This document shows, in pieces, positions 5,458-8,858 of a DNA stretch of 8,858 nt. How positions within the stretch are numbered: the stretch's first letter is position 1; each line of letters begins with the position of its first letter. The notes under the pieces are model-generated. The model saw only the letters and a program-made list of their open reading frames with translations, searched no databases and was not told where the DNA came from. A program made the translations under genes and the position numbers. Source of the stretch: an uncultured Prevotella sp. (GTDB lineage: Bacteria > Bacteroidota > Bacteroidia > Bacteroidales > Bacteroidaceae); contig UQHJ01000088.1 of assembly GCA_900540885.1 (NCBI GenBank), positions 1-8,858 of the forward strand, given 5' to 3'.

Positions 5458-6498
5458 ATGAAAAAGACCATTCTTGTTACTGGTGGTACAGGCTTTATTG
5501 GCTCACATACCACGGTAGAACTGCAAAACGCAGGCTACAATGTAGTAATCATTGATAATCTGTCAAATTCAAAGGCTGACGTTGTAGATGGTATCGAAAA
5601 GATTACTGGCATTCGTCCCGCTTTCGAACAAGTAGATTGCTGCGACCTGCCTGCATTGGAAGGTGTCTTCAAAAAATATCCCGAGATTACTGGTATTATT
5701 CACTTCGCTGCGTCAAAGGCTGTAGGTGAAAGTGTGCAGTTGCCTTTGAAGTATTATGAAAACAACTTGCTCTCTTTGATCAACTTGCTTAAGTTGATGC
5801 CTAAGTACGACGTGAAGGGTATTATCTTCTCTTCTTCTTGCACCGTTTATGGTCAGCCCGATCCTGAGAATCTGCCCGTTACAGAGCAAGCTCCTATCAA
5901 GAAGGCTGAAAGTCCTTATGGTAATACGAAGCAAATCAACGAAGAGATTATTCAGGACTACGTACATAGTGGTGCTAAAATTAGCGCTATCATCTTGCGC
6001 TACTTTAACCCGATTGGTTCACACCCAACAGGTATCATCGGTGAAATGCCTAATGGTGTACCCGCCAACTTGATTCCTTACCTTACACAGACAGCTATGG
6101 GCATTCGTCCTTGCTTGAAGGTGTTCGGTGACGATTACGATACTCCTGATGGCTCTTGCATTCGTGACTACATCTACGTACTCGACCTTGCAAAGGCTCA
6201 CGTTGCAGCTATGGCACGTATCGTAGAGGATAAGAATACTGACCCCGTTGAAATCTACAACGTAGGTACTGGTCATGGCGTAAGCGTACTTGAATTGATT
6301 AAAACCTTTGAAAAGTGCACTGGTGTTAAGTTGAACTACGAGATCGCTCCTCGTCGTGAAGGCGATATCGAGAAGGTTTGGGGTAATGTAGACAAGGCTA
6401 ACAAGGTGCTCGGTTGGAAGGCTGTTCATACCCTTGAAGAGGCTTTGACTTCAGCTTGGAACTGGCAACAGAAGTTACGCGAACGTGGTGTAATGTAA
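5458..6498 (+). CDS. galE: UDP-glucose 4-epimerase (GalE)
   Basis: This 346-residue cytoplasmic enzyme interconverts UDP-glucose and UDP-galactose with bound NAD, serving galactose use and supply of galactosyl units for surface glycans. The Rossmann motif GGTGFIGSH spans 9-17. The catalytic set is Ser127 in FSSSCTVYG, Tyr154 and Lys158 in YGNTK. Further family motifs are RYFNPIG (181-187), FGDDYDTPDG (233-242, approximate by family alignment) and RDYIYVLDLA. At the position matching E. coli Tyr299 and human Cys307 there is Val307 (within GDIEKVWG), a small residue that may let the enzyme also accept UDP-N-acetylhexosamines. Codons are strongly biased to CGT, AAG, GGT and GCT compared with neighbours, which suggests high expression. 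It has its own promoter and a hairpin terminator, so it is probably transcribed alone. Confidence 0.97.
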   Translation: MKKTILVTGGTGFIGSHTTVELQNAGYNVVIIDNLSNSKADVVDGIEKITGIRPAFEQVDCCDLPALEGVFKKYPEITGIIHFAASKAVGESVQLPLKYYENNLLSLINLLKLMPKYDVKGIIFSSSCTVYGQPDPENLPVTEQAPIKKAESPYGNTKQINEEIIQDYVHSGAKISAIILRYFNPIGSHPTGIIGEMPNGVPANLIPYLTQTAMGIRPCLKVFGDDYDTPDGSCIRDYIYVLDLAKAHVAAMARIVEDKNTDPVEIYNVGTGHGVSVLELIKTFEKCTGVKLNYEIAPRREGDIEKVWGNVDKANKVLGWKAVHTLEEALTSAWNWQQKLRERGVM

Positions 6499-6526
6499 TT
6501 TAGTACCATAAGTTCGTTTTGAAAAT

Positions 6527-6592
6527 AAGAGGTCGTAGGTCGGAAAGCTCTGTCATGTGATAGGACGTTCGCCTACAACCTCTTTTCTTATT
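6527..6592 (+). terminator. Hairpin terminator after galE
   Basis: AAGAGGT (6527-6533) and GTAGG (6535-6539) pair with CCTAC (6572-6576) and ACCTCTT (6578-6584) around a single C/A mismatch. Two more C-G pairs follow across a bulged T. A T-rich run (TTCTTATTTC) comes straight after. The loop is long, about 27 bases, with only weak internal pairing. It begins 29 bp after the galE stop. Confidence 0.7.
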
Positions 6593-6628
6593 TCATTTAT
6601 TTTCTTCCTTTCTAAAACGTAGAACATT

Positions 6629-7774
6629 TTGCAACCCTATTATTTGCTTGAAGAAGCTAAACTTCGTAAGAACTTAACACTGATTAAAAGTATAGCTGAC
6701 GAGGCTGGTGTGGAATTTATACTTGCTTTTAAGGCTTATGCATTGTGGCGTACTTTCCCTATTTTTAGAGAATACATTAGTCATACGACTGCTTCGTCGC
6801 CTTACGAAGCGCGTTTGGCTTTTGAAGAGTTTGGCTCAAAGGCGCATACCTATTCACCTGCGTATGAAGACGATACGTTTGATACGATATTGAAATGTTC
6901 CAGTCATGTGACGTTTAATTCTTTGTCGCAGTTTGAACGTTTTAAGGATAGAGTAGTAGCTTATGGTGATGCTGCTCCCAGTATGGGCTTGCGCATTAAT
7001 CCTGAGCATAGTGAGATTGAAACAGAATTGTACGATCCTTGTGCTCCAGGGTCGCGTTTCGGTGTGTTAGCCTCACAACTGCCCGAGCAACTTCCTCAAG
7101 GGATAGAAGGTTTCCATTGCCATTGTCATTGCGAAAGTTCGGCTGAAGCATTACAACATACGTTGGGGTGGATAGAACGAAAGTTTGGGCCTTGGCTTGA
7201 CCAGGTGAAGTGGTTGAACTTAGGCGGAGGCCATTTGGTAACGCGCAAGGGGTACAACGTGTTGCTACTTATCGACATATTAAAAGAGTTTAAGGCTGTA
7301 CACCCGAATTTGCAATTAGTATTGGAGCCAGGGTCAGCCTTTGCATGGCAAACGGGGCCACTCGTTTCGCAGGTGGTTGACGTAGTAGAAAATAATGGTA
7401 TCAAGACGGCAATATTGAATGTTAGCTTTACGTGTCACATGCCCGACTGTTTAGAGATGCCTTATCACCCTGCAGTACGTGGCGCTGAAACGATAGAGAA
7501 TGCACGTGAACTGGGTGTTGAAAAGGACGATTGTGTTTATCGCCTGGGAGGAAATAGTTGTTTGAGTGGTGACTATATGGGTTGCTGGCGTTTCGCTGCT
7601 CCATTAAAGGTAGGCGATGAGATCGTGTTTGAAGACATGATACACTATACGACCGTGAAGACGAATATGTTTAATGGCATACATCACCCAGCCTTAAAGC
7701 TACAACACCTTGACGGAAGCATAGAGACTTTGCGTAGTTATTTGTACGAGGACTATCGCGATAGAATGGACTAA
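6629..7774 (+). CDS. nspC: Carboxynorspermidine decarboxylase (NspC), non-ATG start
   Basis: This PLP enzyme decarboxylates carboxyspermidine or carboxynorspermidine in the aspartate-semialdehyde route to spermidine. It is a 381-residue alanine-racemase-fold protein with Lys35 (LAFKAY) as the expected Schiff-base lysine, GGGH (199-202), LEPGSA (232-237) for PLP phosphate, catalytic-type Cys311 in GNSCLSGD, and HYTTVKTNMFNG (339-350) near the C-terminus. ATASSPYEARLAFEEFGSK-like sequence at 54-71 is typical of the family. No ATG exists near the 5' end. The frame opens after a TAG at 6620-6622 and offers only ATT (6626) or TTG (6629), while the conserved fold begins almost at once (PYYLLEE), so homologs are probably 5-10 residues longer. 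The partner carboxynorspermidine dehydrogenase is not in the window. metA follows after 18-24 bp. Confidence 0.93.
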   Translation: MQPYYLLEEAKLRKNLTLIKSIADEAGVEFILAFKAYALWRTFPIFREYISHTTASSPYEARLAFEEFGSKAHTYSPAYEDDTFDTILKCSSHVTFNSLSQFERFKDRVVAYGDAAPSMGLRINPEHSEIETELYDPCAPGSRFGVLASQLPEQLPQGIEGFHCHCHCESSAEALQHTLGWIERKFGPWLDQVKWLNLGGGHLVTRKGYNVLLLIDILKEFKAVHPNLQLVLEPGSAFAWQTGPLVSQVVDVVENNGIKTAILNVSFTCHMPDCLEMPYHPAVRGAETIENARELGVEKDDCVYRLGGNSCLSGDYMGCWRFAAPLKVGDEIVFEDMIHYTTVKTNMFNGIHHPALKLQHLDGSIETLRSYLYEDYRDRMD

Positions 7775-7798
7775 TGATATAAAGAAAGGTTTGTGAGA

Positions 7799-8665
7799 AT
7801 GAATGCCCATGTTTTTTTACCACAAGGTATGCCTTGCGTTGATGTGCTACAAACGTCTACTTATTCCTTGTGCGATTGGCAAGGGGTAGGAGAGTGCTTG
7901 CGTGTGCTCTTTTTAAATTTGATGCCCGTAAAGGTTGATACGGAATTAGACATAGCGCGAGTTTTAAGCCTTTGTACAAATCGAAAGGTACAGATATTGC
8001 CCATGAAGATTAAGGGACAAACTTATAAGACAACGCCTATGGAACACATGGAGCAGTTGTATCTTGACTTCGAATATTTTGTCCCTTATCAGTTTGATCG
8101 CTTGATTATCACGGGTGCTCCCTTGGAACAGATGCCATTCGAGGAAGTTCGCTATTGGCCGCAGTTGCAGCAGATTATGCATTGGGCCGACGAACACATA
8201 GAGCGTACCTTATATATATGTTGGGCTGCGCAAGCTGGATTATATGAACATTATGGCATAAACAAGTATGCGTTGACGGATAAGATGTTTGGCATATTTG
8301 ATCAACGTGTGCTTTGTCCTGATTCGTTCTTAATGCGTGGACTTACTCCCTCTTTTAAAATGCCCAATTCGCGTCACACCGCTGTGAGTCAGATAGACGT
8401 AGAGCAAGCACATGATAAAGGACTGCAACTTATCGCGGCAAGCAATGAGAGTGGAGTAGGGGTAATGGCTACGCTTGATGGTCGTCGCACTTTTATTGTG
8501 GGCCATTTAGAGTATGCTGCCGATACGCTTGATAAGGAATATAAACGCGATTTGAGTAAAAACTTGCCGATTAAAGCTCCATTACATTACTATAATAAGG
8601 AAGGACAAATAGCGTTCTCATGGCAAAGTGATGCGGCCAAATTCTATCGAAATTGGCTTGAATAG
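7799..8665 (+). CDS. metA: Homoserine O-acyltransferase (MetA), probably acetyl-CoA specific
   Basis: This cytoplasmic enzyme acylates homoserine in methionine synthesis. From ATG 7799 it has 288 residues; GTG 7793 would add two. I chose the ATG because AAAGG at 7785-7789 is then at a normal distance (9 nt). Motifs, numbered from the ATG, are LNLMPVK with Lys45, TPMEHM, ITGAPLE with Glu110, the nucleophile Cys141 in YICWAAQAG, MFGIF, PNSRHT, and GHLEY with His236 and Glu238. The Glu at the ITGAP-x-Glu position is known from Bacillus MetA to favour acetyl-CoA, where E. coli has Gly and uses succinyl-CoA. The N-terminal segment before LRVLFLNLMP lacks the usual SRA-x-x-IRPL motif, and the C-terminus is about 15 residues shorter than usual. 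It lies just behind nspC, probably co-transcribed. Confidence 0.94.
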   Translation: MNAHVFLPQGMPCVDVLQTSTYSLCDWQGVGECLRVLFLNLMPVKVDTELDIARVLSLCTNRKVQILPMKIKGQTYKTTPMEHMEQLYLDFEYFVPYQFDRLIITGAPLEQMPFEEVRYWPQLQQIMHWADEHIERTLYICWAAQAGLYEHYGINKYALTDKMFGIFDQRVLCPDSFLMRGLTPSFKMPNSRHTAVSQIDVEQAHDKGLQLIAASNESGVGVMATLDGRRTFIVGHLEYAADTLDKEYKRDLSKNLPIKAPLHYYNKEGQIAFSWQSDAAKFYRNWLE

Positions 8666-8700
8666 GCGTTTGTTAGAGGCAAAATGGTTGCTTTCTTGAG

Positions 8701-8717
8701 GTTTTTTGCAAAAAAAC
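8701..8717. terminator. Weak AT-rich hairpin after metA
   Basis: GTTTTTT and AAAAAAC (8701-8707 and 8711-8717) pair around GCA, 36 bp after the metA stop. It is symmetric and has no GC-rich stem, so it is a poor intrinsic terminator. I list it as the only stem-loop between metA and the tRNA promoter. Confidence 0.25.
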
Positions 8718-8727
8718 GAGGAAAAGT

Positions 8728-8758
8728 TTTGGTACTTTCAAAAAGTGTTGTACCTTTG
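8728..8758 (+). promoter_or_regulatory. Strong Bacteroidetes-type promoter of the tRNA gene
   Basis: TTTG (8728-8731), a 19-bp spacer and TACCTTTG (8751-8758) fit the consensus exactly. The tRNA starts 21 bp after the -7 box, so the primary transcript would carry a leader of only about 12-16 nt, removed by RNase P. Confidence 0.88.
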
Positions 8759-8779
8759 CACTCGCAAAACAGAAATAAC

Positions 8780-8853
8780 GGCTCCTTAGCTCAACTGAAT
8801 AGAGCATTTGACTACGGATCAAAAGGTTATAGGTTTGAATCCTATAGGAGTCA
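8780..8853 (+). tRNA. tRNA-Arg(ACG)
   Basis: A complete 74-nt cloverleaf is visible. The acceptor stem is 8780-8786 with 8846-8852, including one G-T pair at 2-71. The D stem is GCTC/GAGC (8789-8792, 8802-8805), and the anticodon stem TTTGA/TCAAA (8807-8811, 8819-8823) encloses the loop CTACGGA, giving anticodon ACG. The T stem is ATAGG/CCTAT (8829-8833, 8841-8845), and A8853 is the discriminator. No CCA is encoded. With A34 changed to inosine it would read CGU, CGC and CGA, and CGT is heavily used in galE. The D loop is AACTGAATA, with A at position 19 where G is nearly universal. The T loop is TTTGAAT, with T at 56 where C is nearly universal. The two changes restore a Watson-Crick A19-U56 tertiary pair. 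Confidence 0.95.
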
Positions 8854-8858
8854 CTCTT

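Noticed and set aside
6019..6429. 136-codon minus-strand frame inside galE
   Set aside because: galE is fully conserved here in the + frame; the opposite frame is a codon-bias artefact.
7775..7798. SAM or methionine riboswitch before metA
   Set aside because: Only 18-24 bases separate nspC and metA, too few for a riboswitch, and no conserved core is seen.

Overview
The window looks like chromosomal DNA from a member of the Bacteroidales, probably Prevotellaceae (Prevotella or Alloprevotella type). Three things point there. The promoters follow the Bacteroidetes -33/-7 pattern, TTTG-N19-TAnnTTTG, and Shine-Dalgarno sequences are weak. DUF4199, DUF6452 and DUF6048 are Bacteroidetes families as I recall them. 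The NspC and MetA sequences also resemble Bacteroidales forms. All recognisable genes lie on the + strand, and I saw no phage, plasmid, CRISPR or transposase gene. The genus is an inference.

Layout. Positions 1-449 hold almost no coding sequence, apart from a possible 3' end of an upstream gene (2-64). They carry two dense inverted-repeat structures: a 22-bp-period repeat folded into 33-bp perfect arms (77-160), and a 162-bp nested palindrome (206-367) with a G-quadruplex-type motif in one arm. A near-consensus promoter (386-416) then starts a four-gene operon (450-3279): a DUF4199 membrane protein, a polyprenyl-phosphate-type family 2 glycosyltransferase, a DUF6452 lipoprotein and a DUF6048 exported protein. 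The last two overlap by 53 nt.

A 363-bp gene-free gap (3280-3642) is filled by a fold-back element. It has 24-bp perfect inverted repeats, an outer 19-bp pair and a separate inner hairpin, and lies directly upstream of apbE (flavin transferase) and a Crp/Fnr-family regulator, which are 6 bp apart. galE (UDP-hexose 4-epimerase) has its own promoter and a downstream hairpin terminator. nspC (carboxynorspermidine decarboxylase, apparently with a non-ATG start) and metA (homoserine O-acyltransferase, probably using acetyl-CoA) form a pair. The window ends with a strong promoter and a tRNA-Arg(ACG) gene.

How the genes fit together. The protein-coding content is mostly housekeeping: envelope glycosylation (glycosyltransferase, galE), flavinylation of exported or membrane redox proteins (apbE), and two branches that draw on aspartate-semialdehyde (nspC for spermidine, metA for methionine). 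The most unusual signals are non-coding: the two repeat structures at the left edge, the fold-back element before apbE, and an apparent compensated change of the G19-C56 tertiary pair in the tRNA to A19-U56. I did not find a convincing new multi-gene system.
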